NCBI RefSeq assembly: GCF_030272615.1
Contig: NC_081408.1
Coordinates: 609,961,673 to 610,025,672 of the forward strand
Reading direction: 5' to 3'
Origin: Cryptomeria japonica
Taxonomy: Eukaryota; Streptophyta; Pinopsida; Cupressales; Cupressaceae
Length of the DNA stretch: 64,000 nucleotides
Below the pieces are notes generated by a model. That model ran no database searches. It had not been told where the DNA came from and was given only the letters and a program-made list of their open reading frames with translations. This document shows positions 44,600-57,789 of the stretch, piece after piece (the stretch's first letter is position 1; the number at the start of each line of letters is the position of its first letter). Position numbers and translations under genes: made by a program.

Positions 44600-47040
44600 A
44601 TGGCAATAGCAGCAAGAGGGAGTAGCAGTATCAAGAAGATGCGGCGGAGAGCCCAAAGTGATGAAGGGGTGATTGTTGAAGATCTTACATTCAAAAGCGT
44701 TAGTAGCATTGAGTGTCACAGGTGGTGGTATAAAATTCCTGAGAACCACCCCTTGAAGGTCTCTCTCAGAAAGGTGGAGATGGCTAATGCTATTTAGATG
44801 TCAGTCTTCAATGTTAGGGAATTTGAACTTGTTCTCAGAACCCTTATGGCAAGGTATGATCGCCGCTCCTATAAGTCGATTGTCCAATTCCAAGAGTACA
44901 CAATGACAGTCTCCTTTAAGACAAACCTGTTTTAGTCAGTGTTTGATATCCCTAACAGAGGACAAAAGGTAGCTAAACCAACAAAGAAGATGCCAAAAGA
45001 TAGGAAGAAGTGGTTGTTGGACTTGGTGTGTCGTAATAACTTGTTGGTAGAGTGGGGGAGTCTATGGAGTTGTAGTAGCAATTGTAGGGTCAAGAAGACC
45101 TTTATTAGTTCTCTTGAATGACGGTGCTTGATGGCGTAGTGAAGAGCCATCTTATGGGAGAAAGTAGAGCTTCTAGTATTGCAGTATGGATGATTGCTCT
45201 CATCAATAGGATCAAGAACGACATGGTATACAACTGGGCACAATTTATTGTGAATCAGATAGAAGAATTCCTCACCCTTCAACATAAAATGTTTTATATG
45301 TTCCATCATGCTATCAGATTGTTTTTGGACGTCCTGCACACACAATTACCTGCCAATGGATGGGGAGGGTTCCAAACCCTCAGCTGAGTGGAACCTACCA
45401 AGCCCCCAATGTTTTACTGGATGCATCTCAACTCATTCACAGTGGACAACCACTCTCAGAACAAAAAGAAGAGACCACTAGAGTAGGACTTGCAGGATGT
45501 TGAGCCTAGTGCCAAAGAGGAAGACACTGAGGACAAGGGAAGCCCCAACAAAGAGGAGGTCGACACTATGGATGTCTCATCCAGAGAGAGAGAAAATATG
45601 ATTCCTTTTGGATGGCAGTGCATGAAACGAGGCATGAAGATGAGAGAGAGATTCACTTTTGATAGTGAGGCGTTGGAAGACAAAGATGACTTAGTTGAAG
45701 GGGTTGCACAGGCAAGAGTTACTATAGCATAGTTGAAGGTTCCTACGACACTGAGGGGATCTGGCTGTTGCATCACATTTTCACCAGTCATGTTGTCCCC
45801 TACAACACTTTTGGTAGCAACAAACCAAAGACGTATCTCCACACCACTCGGCTAAGCAATTCTTGTGGGTATTCTGCTAGAACCTACTAGACCCTTAAAA
45901 GGGGCTGCCACATGAACTATGGGAGGTCATGAACTTAACAATGTCATGGCACCTGAAGGGGTGGTACGCGAGATTGGCAAAGGGTTGGTACGTGAGATAG
46001 AGACACTCAAAGGGGATACAGCTAGGGTCCAAAGGATGATAGGGGATGTCATGACCGAAGAGGCAGCAGGAGATGTCGATGCCAAGATTGACAGTTTCCT
46101 AAGTGGGTTTGATGTGGGTACTATAGACATCCCACCACTGACACTGAGCCTTACTCTGGGCATCCAGGTCGAATAATATGTAGAAGAGCCCCCAAAATCC
46201 TAAGGCGATACTATGCAAGAGGACAAACAGGCTAGGGATTTGATCGAGACTAAGGAGAGTGCACATCTCGGTGGTGAGGGGAATGCATCCAGGAAGGAGA
46301 AGGTAGTAGTTGAGGTATCTAGTAGGTAGGTGACATATGGAGGAAATATTTGGGTTTCAAAACCCAACCTATAGGATGCTTTCATAACAATTCAAAGGTA
46401 CCTCACAGAGATGGATGAGATTGTTGTGGTCACTCGGGAGGTGGCTAAATTGGCAAAGCAGATCGACATTGGCCTAATACCATTTGAGGCAGAAAGAATC
46501 TTGACATTTATGAGGAGCGGATGTGAAGTGGAGTTTGGGAAACACTTTAGAGCTAAGGGGTGGCCAGATATTGAGACACCTGAAATGGTCGAGTCCTCGA
46601 ATCAGCCACATGTTGGCGAGGAACCAAGTGGGCTACTAGATACTCTACAGAGTATAGAGAGAACATTTTCTGCTATTTTTTAAGAGTTGCAAAAGACAAC
46701 CCACTCAGCAAGGGAGGCATAGGTAAGCGGACAAGCCATAGTGGAAGAGTTGATACAATAAGAGTGCCTTACTAGAGCAGAGAAGGAATGGAGAGTGGCA
46801 TTAGAGGTTGAATTAGAGCAGCAATAGGTGGCCACTACAGAGAGAGACACGTGGATGAAAGAAGAAAAGACCCATCCAGCTGCATTGTCCAGGGAGTTGG
46901 AGACCACACAAAAGGACCTCATGGAGGTAGTATAGCTGGTGAAGGTAGATTGGGAGTGTCAGAAGATTGTTGAGGTACCTTCAAATTCAGGCTGACCAGG
47001 TGCAACATCTCCATCAACAAATTTTCACCTTTTAAGGTAC
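44600..47040 (+). pseudogene. Unrecognised decayed ORF (~800 codons), probable element-encoded
   Basis: Two linked frames. 44600-45117 starts MAIAARGSSSIKKM and has basic, Trp-containing sequence (CHRWWYKIPENHP; KKMPKDRKKWLLDLV). 45118-47040 is a second frame interrupted by a dozen or more stops. Parts: FIVNQIEEFLTLQ, a Glu/Asp/Lys-rich middle (45490-45730), and a Glu-rich coiled-coil-like C-terminus (RAEKEWRVALEVELEQQ). No RT, integrase, protease or zinc knuckle is seen. The polypurine tract and LTR-like sequence right after suggest the gag-like ORF of a non-autonomous LTR element. I do not recognise the family and give no function. Confidence 0.5.
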
Positions 47041-47150
47041 ACTCGGACTAACCTCTTCAGCTACTCCATGGATGTCCTCTCACATCCCCTCTTCTAAGCA
47101 GTTCTGGTTGAGTAGCCCCATTTTGTTTTCATCATTTACAAGATGACTTC

Positions 47151-47170
47151 TTTTGGGGTGGGGGGGCTAA
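47151..47170 (+). other. Polypurine tract after the unrecognised ORF
   Basis: TTTTGGGGTGGGGGGGCTAA is followed within 10 bases by TGTAGATATATT (47178), the proposed LTR start. Confidence 0.55.
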
Positions 47171-47177
47171 TATAGAC

Positions 47178-47600
47178 TGTAGATATATTGTGATTAAATA
47201 AATAATAATTTGTTTGATAAATAATGACAATGTAATGAACTATAGTTCCCAAATAGGTAGTTGGTAGTTATCGTCGGTTGCCACTCTTAACCAACCACCG
47301 AGTGGTATATATATCTCATGTTGTTTTGAGAGAGGGGATGTTAATAATTTTACTCATTACATGTTTTGGAATAAAAGAGTTCATTCATTCTGCCATATGT
47401 TTTCATGAGTTCTGTATTGTTGGATTTTGATCATAGTCTTTGTTACTTCTAATAATTAAAACACATATCTCGTAGGGAGTAAATAGTAAGATTAGGATTA
47501 GTAGGGTTTGGATGAATAACTTATTTGTTGAGGTAATGTCTATCTTTGTTGTAAGTAGCATGTATTAAGATTAGACCAGGTTTGAATCTCCTACCATTGT
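47178..47600 (+). mobile_element. LTR-like segment following the unrecognised ORF
   Basis: Begins TGTAGATAT after the polypurine tract, has a TATA box (GGTATATATATC, 47304-47315) and GGAATAAAAGAG (about 47370-47381) as poly(A)-signal-like sequence. The right edge is not defined and no 5' partner was found upstream of 44600. Confidence 0.4.
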
Positions 47601-48716
47601 TGTTATTTCCATGAATATTGAAGTCGTTGCTAGTGTTGGTTTTGGTCTTGTGCTTGGTGTGGTTTTAAAAGCCAAACTCATTGGGATGGTATCCATCAAG
47701 GTAGCACATAATTTGACCATGGTAGAGGAGGTTGATTATACCATGGGGAATTATTTTCAAAAGGAAAGATAATGGATCCTAAGCGGTATCTTGCATTTGA
47801 ATTCATGGTTTCTACTATGCCAAGTATAATACTTGGCCATCCTCATCCTACAACACTTTGAACTTTGGTAATTCATATTTCTTTTCAATGTTCACCATCC
47901 TCATACAATTTCAGTCTCCCTACTTTTGGCAATTATGCGAGCAATATTCTATTAAAGTTGCTTCTGCTTCTTCATTTCTTGGTCATGTAGAGTATCAGAT
48001 TGAGTTGGCATGTGGTTGAATATGTATTTTTGCATGTCTTTTAACAGGTTGTTAAGCTCCATTCATGAGGCACCCATTTCTATTTTGGTAGTCGTTGCTC
48101 ACAAGCTACATGTCTTCTTCATTGTGGATCATGAATAATTCTTGTAGATTTGGCAAATATTTTCCCATATGATTTGAAAGATGTCATCTCCTCTAATTAA
48201 CTCCAAGGCATCTAGGCACTCTTCATAAACTCCTCTTAAGAAAATCAATTTCAAGGAGTCTTCGGCTAGCCTTTTTTTTTTGTGGGGGGGGGGAGGGGGG
48301 CAGGTACTTTTGGAGTTAGAACATAGGTCTTTCAACATAATCTTCGAATGGATCATCTTCTTTTTGGTTCATTCTAAAATTCCATCCCCTCATATATGTC
48401 CTCCTCTACAATAATCCTCTTATTTATTTATAAATTTATTTTTCATGGTATTGTAATCCTTGACTAAATTTATCTTGTCCCATAAACCATTTCAAAGTAG
48501 AGTCTTGAGGGAAACTAGAAACAATTTTAATTGGTGTACTTCTATGGTTTAATCATAACCTATATAAAGGATATAAAATTTGAATAGGAACATATAAAGA
48601 TACTTAGCCATAAGGCCATAGAAGTTGGGAAGGGTATAGGGAGGTGTATATTTTTTATGGCAGTGTTCCTTTCCTAATTAAAAATGTGGAATTCAAAAGT
48701 GGAAGTTTCATGGGGT

Positions 48717-49121
48717 CATCGCCCTCTTTCAGGGTCCCTCATTATAACTTGAAGATTAGGATTAGGGGTTAATGATGTAGCTTGAAGCGTAAAATTGTTG
48801 TATTCTTTATTGCACATTACTAGTGGATTGGCTTTAAGCTGTTGTACGTCAATAATTAAACGTTCACGTGCTTACCCTACTCCTTGACTTGAATAAATAT
48901 CTCTATAGGGTCTATTCTTCTTTGCTACAATACTTGTGTACCACTTTCTACCTTTTGCACATGTTAGTAAAACAATTGGTATTTGATGTGATGTCTAATA
49001 ATCCTAAATGTTGAAAATGAAAGTTGTTATGCCTAATAAAATAGGAAATACTTTTGAAAAATCCTAATACTCTCATAGGTTGGCACCATCTCTAAAAACA
49101 ATGCCAAAATTTATTCCTTCT
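48717..49121. repeat. 405 bp tandem duplication, copy 1
   Basis: Runs from CATCGCCCTCTTTCAGGG to TTTATTCCTTCT. The next 405 bases repeat it with no difference that I could find by eye. CAT is shared at the junctions. Confidence 0.95.
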
Positions 49122-49526
49122 CATCGCCCTCTTTCAGGGTCCCTCATTATAACTTGAAGATTAGGATTAGGGGTTAATGATGTAGCTTGAAGCGTAAAAT
49201 TGTTGTATTCTTTATTGCACATTACTAGTGGATTGGCTTTAAGCTGTTGTACGTCAATAATTAAACGTTCACGTGCTTACCCTACTCCTTGACTTGAATA
49301 AATATCTCTATAGGGTCTATTCTTCTTTGCTACAATACTTGTGTACCACTTTCTACCTTTTGCACATGTTAGTAAAACAATTGGTATTTGATGTGATGTC
49401 TAATAATCCTAAATGTTGAAAATGAAAGTTGTTATGCCTAATAAAATAGGAAATACTTTTGAAAAATCCTAATACTCTCATAGGTTGGCACCATCTCTAA
49501 AAACAATGCCAAAATTTATTCCTTCT
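49122..49526. repeat. 405 bp tandem duplication, copy 2
   Basis: Apparently identical to 48717-49121; homology stops at CATAAAAATT just after 49526. Confidence 0.95.
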
Positions 49527-49989
49527 CATAAAAATTAATAATATGGAGCAAGTAAATCATGCACTTCTAATTGATGGATTGGATCATAAGAGAGAACATT
49601 GAATTATCAACTAGGGATGTTTTTCTTGAGATAAAACTATTATTTTTTGTATGTATGAAGAGTTTTGGGATTCTTAAGAAACTGAGTATTGTAATTAAAT
49701 TATTGGATTGAAATGCAATTAAGGTAAAACTAAAGAATTTTAATATAATGTGTTGATAAATAAATAGGTTCAATGCCATAGATTGTGAAGATCAATCTAT
49801 ATCCAATAAACTGATCAAAGAATGAGATTCAAGTATTAGATAACAACAACATGGAAATCTGAAACTAGGTTGCCTTAATTGTAGGAAACCCATGATTAGA
49901 TCCTTCTTCTTTATGATGCCAAAAATCAACTTGTTAACCATGTTTAATAAACCTATCTTGTGTGAACTTATAACAACAATAAATTATGA
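49527..49989. other. AT-rich spacer, nothing recognised
   Basis: No domain or repeat structure seen; short ORFs only. Confidence 0.4.
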
Positions 49990-50752
49990 TTAGGATCAGC
50001 ACAAGATAGCAACAATAAGGCATAAATTAACACCATAACATCCACACAACATAGGATTTATGTGGAGAAACCCTTGCAAGAAAAAACTCCACCAAAAAGA
50101 GAGGACAAGCTTGTATTAACAACAATAAAAGTATTTACAATACAATCACTTTCATTCTCCTCTTTGCCTCCACCATAGAAACACCTATGTACATATGAAC
50201 AACCTCCTTATGTCTCTCATTCATCCATCATTCCTGTAGAGAAAGATACATTCAACTGTTCTCAACTTTTCTACTTAATTCTACACCCAAAAGGCTATAT
50301 TTATAGAATTACAAGAGCTCCAAAACTACCAATAAAGGTTCCCCAAGATGTCTCTTCATTCCTCACAACCACAACCTTTGGAGTGCCAACATGGACACCT
50401 ATACTTACAAGATAAACATTACATTAAATGTAATAAATGACTAGAAACCAAGAGACACCTATTACCTCTTCCATACTCCCACTTGGAGAAGCCCATAGGT
50501 CACTCTTTTTTCTACTTAAGTCATTAAATATCTTATTATAGAAATCCATAAGTGGGGAAAATAATATTAAATATTTGTGTTCACAGCCCACTTTTATGGT
50601 TGCTAGTGTAACCCATATCCCCTTATGAATGTATTGCAAACAATGATACCAATTAAATATTACAAATTATTTTTCCAATACAACTTAAGTGCCTTAGGGC
50701 ACTCTCCAAGGATGTTGGAACCATGTCATAGGATTTACAAGGTAGGTGACAC
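49990..50752 (-). mobile_element. Candidate solo LTR, minus strand
   Basis: On the minus strand it could begin TGTCACCTACC (50752). A strong TATA box (CTATAAATATAG, plus-strand 50295-50307) is followed by a leader that ends with GTTTCTCCACATAAATCC and TTGTGTGGATGTTATGG. The layout, promoter position and closing words resemble plant copia LTRs. No primer site, coding region or partner repeat was found in the window, so it may be a solo LTR. Edges are approximate. Confidence 0.4.
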
Positions 50753-51139
50753 CTTAATCCTAACATAATGATGCCCTAAGCTTGTGGCTATTTATATTAC
50801 TATAGATTTAGCTACAAGTTCTATGATTGGCAGTAATCAGTGACAACTACATGAATGATTAATAACTAATTATTAGTTTAATGCAAAACTAATAACTAAC
50901 TTACAATAGTAGGGTTGCACTATACCTCAACTGATACCTTTCTTGGGATAGTTGCACTTTATCAAAAAGCCTCATCAACGCCTTTCTTATTATTGTTCTA
51001 CTTTTCAAACACTTTTCAAGGGAAAAGGGAGAACCATTCTTATGGACTAATTGTTAAGAGTTGAGAGGCCCATAGATTCATAGAACCACATGAACTTTAT
51101 GTGCTTGTTGGCTTCATCAATATATTTGTAACATTTTGT
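50753..51139. other. Spacer, nothing recognised
   Basis: AT-rich; no coding or repeat signal beyond AACTAATAACTAAC-type short repeats near 50860-50905. Confidence 0.4.
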
Positions 51140-51338
51140 TAATTGGGCTCTGCAGCTGGCTAGTCATTGCGAATGTGTGCAGGTTTGGAAGGGTTTGACC
51201 TAGGTTGTGGGGGAGGCAGTATGGACATCTCCATGAGGGTAATCCCTAATATTTCCTTGTTATTTTTCTGCATTTATTGTGTTTGCCTTGTTGTGGTTTT
51301 CTTTCCGTCCAGACCCGTGTGTGAAGGGTTAATGAATC

Positions 51339-53379
51339 TTGATGGCTAGCTCTTCAACTGACAAGGCATTTAGTACCGAGGAATCACCCTCTTTCCTTAA
51401 TGTGGTTGCTGCTAATAAGGAAAAATCATTTAAAGAATCTCTATTTGAGTCTCCATTTTTGGTTCCCTGTGAAGCTAAATTTCATATTTCAGGCTCTTAT
51501 GAAACAAAAGGTAATGGCGATGGATGAAGAAGAGGTGAGTATCCTATCCTTACCCTGCCTACTTTATCAGTTGTTCCTAATGATGTTATAGCTAAAGCAA
51601 TAGATAATGAGAAGGCTATATTAAGGGATATTGCAATATTCCTAACGATCATGGATACTTCTAAATGCTCAGCTCACAAAATTTTAGACGAGTGGTTTAA
51701 AAAAAATTGGGTGAAGAAATTAGTGTTTCATTTTTTCGTTTAGTAGAATGATTCAAAAGGGTTTATTTGTTATTTTTTTAAAGGATGCCAAATCTCAGGT
51801 AGCGGTTGTCCAAAAATAATTATGGCCCATAGGGAATAGTACATTTAGGGCTCTTAATTGGTCTCATGATGCAGTTAATGACGAAATTCTTCTGTTATCT
51901 TTCCCTAGATGGATAGTTGTCAAGAGCCTGCCTCCGATTTTGTGAAATTTCATTCCACAACTATTTGAACCTATTGGGAGAGTGATTAGGGTTGATAACT
52001 CTCAATCTCTTGTTCCCCATTTGGATGCACAAGTTCTAATCTCAGTTAATCAAAGTCAAATTATACCCCATATTCATTGAAATTAATATTGATGATTGTC
52101 CTATGAATTGTTTGGTCAAAACCCTAGGTGGTATCAATGCTTGTTTTATATGCAGATGGGAAAGGCATATTTGAAAGAATTGACCTATTTCAACCACCTG
52201 CAAGCCTCCTACTACTTCCAAAAAGTTTATTGGTCCTCACTCTATGAAAAACAATGAGGATATCTCTCAGTCTCCCTCTTCGAATACTAATACTTCTCAA
52301 GCCCCTTTGATGGAGAAGATCAATTCTCTCAACAAGTCTATTAAAGATGTGGTTTCAACCTTGACTGTTGAACTCACGGTGTTAAATCCCTCTACCAAGT
52401 TTGGGGCTTTTACTATTGACTCCCCACTGCACTCAATTTTTGTTGTGGCTCTTGCTCAAATTTGTGATTCACATACTGGCGATTTTAAGCAATTTGTGTT
52501 TCCCAAATCACATTAGAATAGGAGGAAGAATTCCCAACAATTGGCTCTTGATAAAATTAGAGTTGATATGACCTATAGAAAGGATATGAGCACTACCCTT
52601 CAAGAGACCCTTGTTAATTACACTATGCTTGTTCCTATAAATGATGATTCTTGTGCCACCCTTCCTGAGACTAGGCTGATTGATGCTGGTAGAAACTCAA
52701 TTGCCAAGTCTATCGTAAAGTATTTTGAGGATAAAGAGCGGGCTAGAAAAAGTGTGATTGGGTTAGAAGGTAGGATTTTCCCCCTAAGAGTTCAGCCCCC
52801 TTGAAGCTATCTAATAACTTTGATATTCTCTCAAATTCTCATTTTGAGAGCACTAGATTTGATGAGGCTATCAAGGATTTGCCTCTCTGAGTGGAGAATC
52901 AGATATCTTTGACTTCTCAGGCTATTGTTAGTCTTGCCCTTGGATCTAAAACCCTTCATGGTTAACCTGACTAGGATAGTGTCTTCTTTGACATTATTAC
53001 AGTCGATCCTTCCATTAGAGACTCGACCCCTAATAGGGTTCATAGCCTTGTCATTGTTCCTTATGATGGTAAAAAGATGAACATTAGTGATAATGTCCTT
53101 GATGTTCAATATTTAGAGTCGGATATGGATGCAAGGTCATTTTCCAGTGACTCGATCATTAATGGGGAGCAAGATATAGAACAGGAGAACTTGATGGAGA
53201 CTGATCAGAATAAAGTTGAAATCCTTGTGCCCATTGGTAATGGAAAATTTGCCAAGTCTATGATGAAGAGAGGTAGGCCTCTAGGCAAACAGTCTCCCCT
53301 TCCCAAGAAACGTGATGCTAGAAAGGAACTGCCTAAATGTTTTAGCATTTTTATGGTTGTGAAGAACCCAAAAATCTAA
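51339..53379 (+). pseudogene. LINE ORF1 (DUF4283-type RNA-binding protein)
   Basis: Starts MASSSTDKAFSTEE. A DUF4283-like stretch lies around 51640-52180 (LPPILWNFIPQLFEPIG, GRVIRVDNSQSL), followed by a zinc knuckle FICRWERHI in which two positions are now stops. The C-terminus is acidic then basic (KRGRPLGKQSPLPKKRDARK), ending at 53379. Several stops and frameshifts split it into pieces at 52244-52516, 52541-52804 and 53077-53379. It would bind the LINE RNA. Confidence 0.75.
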
Positions 53380-53388
53380 TTTTTGTTC

Positions 53389-56300
53389 ATGATGTTGAAG
53401 TTCATCTCTTGGAATATTCAGGGCCTTGAATCCCTTAACTGGAAATATATGGTTAAAAGGTTTCTTAACTAGCATAAGAATACAGACATAATGATGCTTT
53501 AAGAAGTAAAAGCAGTTAAATTCACCTTAAAGGTTAACTTGAAATTCATCTAGAAGGATGCCTTGCAAATGTCTACCAATCATGATAGAGGGAAAGGTGG
53601 TGCCATTTTGTTGATTAACAAGAAATGGAAAGATTTAATTTTGGATAGTGGGGCTTCACCATGTAATAGGGCTATTTGGACTACTACTAATATGCATAAC
53701 ATGAGGGTTGGGATATGTTCAATCTATACTTTGAATGATTACAAGGAGTGAACCGAGTTGTGGTAGTGATTATGTTCTCTCCCCAACAACCCCTAGATTC
53801 TTGGAGGGGACATTAACACGATTGAACATCTTGAAGATATGGTGGGAGGCATTAATATGGAATGGAAGGGTGGGGAGAAATTACACTGGGCAAGGATGAA
53901 AAACAAGATGAGACTCTTTGAGCCTCTAGAAGGTTTGAAAAAAGAATATGGGAGTATATGGTTCACTTGTTGTAACTTCCAGCATGGCCACAAGAGGATA
54001 TATTGTAGGCTAGATAGGTTCTATGCAAATAAGCATGCTTTCTCCTTCATGCAGGATGATAAGGGAGAATTTGTTAAAGTATTCCCCTATACATTATGTG
54101 ATCACCATCCGATGGTTTCTCAAATCCATCTAAAAAACAATGTCATAATTAAGACAAAAAGAGAGGAGAAATTTATCTTAAATAACAAACTGCTAGAGGA
54201 TCAAGATGTATTACGTATAATATATATGATTAGATAATTTAATAAGTGGAATACTCATACATGTTCTGTCATTGATAAATGGAATCAGAATGTGGATAGT
54301 TGGAGGCTATTGTTGCAAACTATGGGCAAAAAGGAAGCCAAAGACATTAGGAAGCTTGCAAAAGACTGGTTGATAACCTCCAGGATTTGGAGGACCGAGC
54401 ACGAAAAGATCCATCCAATCTAAGGTGCACTCTAAGAACCTATTGGGGAATTTACAACAGAGCAAGATCGAGGGAACCAAGATCAGGGCTTGGTTGAATT
54501 GGTTATAGCAAGGGGATAAAGGCTCTAAATTTTATTCAACATGTTGAAGTAGAAGGAGTATAAGGAGAGGATTGATAGAGTTTGGGATGATGGGAAGGAC
54601 CTGGTAGATGATGAAGACATTAAATCTGCCTTACTTCATTACTATCAAAAACTTTTTACCTTTGAAGATAATTCAATGTCATGTGTCTCAACCAGGGAAA
54701 GTTGTAGGAGGCTAATTCCAAATAAAATATCTAATGATGATTCAACCTCCCTCAAGAAACCCTTTTCCCTTGAGGAGTTTAGAAAATCTATTAGCACATT
54801 GAATAATGATAAGGCCCCAGGCCTAGACAATCTACCTATTGAGTTTTATAAGGTCAATACTAAATGGATAAGTAAGGATCACTTACAGGTTTATGAGGAA
54901 GCAGTTGCCAAGGGCTCTCTTGGGCTTGTTATCAACAGAGGGATTATTAAACTTCTTCCTAAAGAGGGTGATAAATCATTGATAAGGAATTGGAGAAAAT
55001 TTACTCTATTAAATGTCTCCTATAAAATTCTTGCCAAGATTATGGCCCTCGAACTTGCAGATATTTTGCCTAACTTCATAAGTACTACGCAGGTTGGATT
55101 CATTAAGGGTAGGTTTATCCTTGAGAACCTTATAACAAGTTCGGAGGCCATGAGTTGGGAAAAGATATACAAATTAGAATGTGGCTATGTTCCTCCTCGA
55201 CTTTGAGAAAGCATATAAATGGGTGGAATGGGGCTTTCTCATTATGATGTTAAAAGCATTTGGGTTCCCCAAAGAGTTTTGTCAAATAGTTAAGGTTTTT
55301 CTTAAGAACGCTTCAGCTCAGGTGGAGATTAATGGGTCTCAAACTCAAGTTTTTAATTTGGAAATATCTATAAGACAGGGTTGCCCTCTAGCACCCACCT
55401 TATTTGTTATTGTCTCATATGTGATCTACTACTTGTTGAGAGACTTAGCTCTTTCACCTAAAATCAAAGGTATATCTCTCCCAAAAAAGATTGATTTGAT
55501 TAATATATAGTTAAAGATAATACGACCCTATTTCTTGAATTAATTGAGGATAATATGGAGTCACTTATGTTTAAGCTCAATATATTTTGTGAATCTTCCG
55601 AAGCCAAAATATCCTCATCCAAGTCTACCCTCCAGGAATAGTTTGATGACCCTCCAAATTGGTTGGGTAAGTATGGCTACCAATGGGGAGGGCCCTCCAA
55701 ACAAGTCCAGTATTTGGGCATTCCCTTCTTTATTTTCCCTTGTCTGAAGGAGATGTGTCTTTGGATCAAAGGCAAATTGGATTCCAAACTTAGGAAATGG
55801 GATAAGAAATATATGTCACTTGCTAGTAGAATACAAGTTTGCTAGAAGATCCTCTCCTCTTATAGTTTGTATTATGCTTCAGTTTGGATGTTCAACAATT
55901 ATCAAATTAATGAAATTCAGAAAGCCATTAGGAATTTTTGATGGTCAGATGAGATAGGAAATAGAAAAAGACATTCTATTAAGTGTAGCTGGTGTTGTTT
56001 GGACAAGAGGATAGGAGGTCTGGGGTTGAAGGATCTTAATCTCCAAGGCATTGCTTTAGTTGCTAAATGGATTTTTCACTCTCTAGAAGGAGATGAGCCC
56101 TAGAAGGTCCTTATCAGAAATAATATCATGATGGTTGTCCCAAAGTAAGACAAGGCTTAGAAATTACTCCCTTTTAGTGACCTAGTCACTGAGAATTTCC
56201 CTATTTATACAAGTAGTTCTAATGTCTGTAAAGCGATTTGGAAGGCCTGAGAACATGTTAGGTGTTGGGTATCTAATAATAGGATCAACAATAATAATGG

Positions 56301-57253
56301 CAATGTGTGTTGGGAGAGGTCTATCTGGTGGAATTTATTTCACAAAGGTAGACCCCTTGCTCTCATACAAGGATGCTCAACTAGGAGTTGGGATATTAAA
56401 GGCATATGTTGTTTTAAGGATATTATTACTAATTATCATCTAATCTCGTGGGCTGAGTTGTCTCAGAAATTTCAACTTCATGTTTCCAATGGGATAACTT
56501 ATTCTATATTAAGGGAAGCTTGTAGCTTCCTCCAACTTCCTAAATTTTGTACAGAGGATAATGACAGGTTTCTCACTTATACCTAGACGGATGTCACTCC
56601 ACTTATGAGGACCAAAAATAAGATGGTTTATAATGCTCTATGTTGTAATGTTGATCTTATTTCTCTTGTTAATTCTATATGATGTTCTGATTATTCTAAC
56701 AATGAAAGGCAAAAAAAATTGATAGATTGTGGACCTATGATGTTACTTCAAGAAAGAAATGCTTCAAGTGATTGTTTACTTTGAATAAGATTCCTTTTAG
56801 AAACGAACAACATGTGGTTGATATATGTAATTATGCAGAGTGGTTGAAACTAAAAATCATATTTTCTTTGATTGCATTGTTGCAAAGGAAATCCGGTTTC
56901 TATTCAGAATTAGTTTTAATAACTACTTTAAGCACCAGGATGTTGTTACTGGTTATATTCATGGTTTAAAAAAAGTTTGTAATCTATTTTGGTTTATATT
57001 ATCTTGTGAAATTATATGGTGTATTTGGAAATTAAGGAGTGAGGATAAATACTAGGGTAAGGTTAGGATGCTTACTGTGTCTCTAAGGAGACTCATTCTT
57101 CACCATGTTGATATGTAGGTCACCATAGTTATGAGGATGAAAAAGAAAAAATTGAAAGATTCTTGGAAGACAGAACATCTAGATTCTTTAATTCAAAAAT
57201 CTCTCATGGATACACCTAGAGCAGATTTAATATGTAGAGAACCCCTTTTGTGA
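53389..57253 (+). pseudogene. LINE ORF2 (APE endonuclease, reverse transcriptase, zf-RVT)
   Basis: Begins MMLKFISWNIQGLESLNWK, the classic AP-endonuclease opening; later LGGDINTIE and DHHPMVSQIHL complete that domain. RT: NDKAPGLDNLPIEFYK, GIIKLLPKEGD, QVGFIKGRFI, LLDFEKAYKWVEW and IRQGCPLAPTLF, with a frameshift near 55180. The catalytic box should read YADD, but at about 55505-55520 the sequence reads VKDN before TTLFLEL, so polymerase activity is lost. C-terminal zf-RVT: ICNYAE...HIFFDC near 56820-56880. Stops occur throughout, with TGA at 57251-57253 as the likely original end. Confidence 0.85.
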
Positions 57254-57527
57254 ATGCCCTGGCAACATTCATGCATGAAATAAATGAAGGAAGATGGAAA
57301 CAGAGTGTCAGGCCCAACTTGTAGCCCTTGGAGCAGTACCAATGAGTAGCAACAAGATTATAATCTGGATGGAAGGTCCCCTTGGGTGGACTAATGAGTC
57401 ATTTTTATGCAATTTATTCTAAGTCATGGGCAGTAGTTTTATATGCCCTCATTTTTGGTCCTCTAAGATGTCATGTTAATTGTAAAGTCTGATATAGTTG
57501 TGTCCCGATATGAACAGATGTCTATCA

Positions 57528-57780
57528 AATCTCAATCTCCGAAGAGGGGATTAACTTACCATTCTTATATCACTCATAGTTCAATCTCCTTTTCTAGAGG
57601 TTGAATCTAGAGTATTTTCCCCCCTCTTCCAATGTAATGTAGAAAATGTGTTTGAAGGGAAATCTGAAGTGAAACTTTCATCTCTCCTCGAAGGGAAGAA
57701 AATCTTTCCTCTTGATCTCCATCATTCACCTTTTTCAACTTTACATTTTGGCAAACCTGACGTCTTATATGCTTTATTAT
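57528..57780 (+). repeat. 5' LTR fragment
   Basis: 57528-57665 matches 63203-63340. The rest of the LTR may run some way past 57665, but the end is not fixed because the 3' copy is cut there. Confidence 0.7.
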
Positions 57781-57789
57781 GAAAATCAT

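Larger units (their letters stand above)
47800..49526 (-). pseudogene. Decayed Ty3/gypsy gag, minus strand
   Basis: Reading leftward, plant gypsy gag-like phrases appear in broken frames: QATSLTPNPNLQVIMRDPE within the duplicated 405 bp unit, then EDSLKLIFLRGVYEECLDAL, WENICQIYKNYSRS and MELNNLLKDMQ (about 48356 down to 48040). This resembles the gag of a plant gypsy family with a conserved NYSRS/LLxDMQ stretch. Many stops; a poly-C/G run near 48270-48300 disrupts one frame. No pol is seen on either side. Confidence 0.5.
51140..57500 (+). mobile_element. L1-type plant LINE (non-LTR retrotransposon), decayed
   Basis: A 5' G-rich leader, ORF1 with a DUF4283-like region and zinc knuckle, then ORF2 with endonuclease, reverse transcriptase and zf-RVT domains, all on the plus strand. 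Edges are approximate: no poly(A) tail or target duplication was found, and the 3' side meets the LTR fragment at 57528. Confidence 0.82.
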
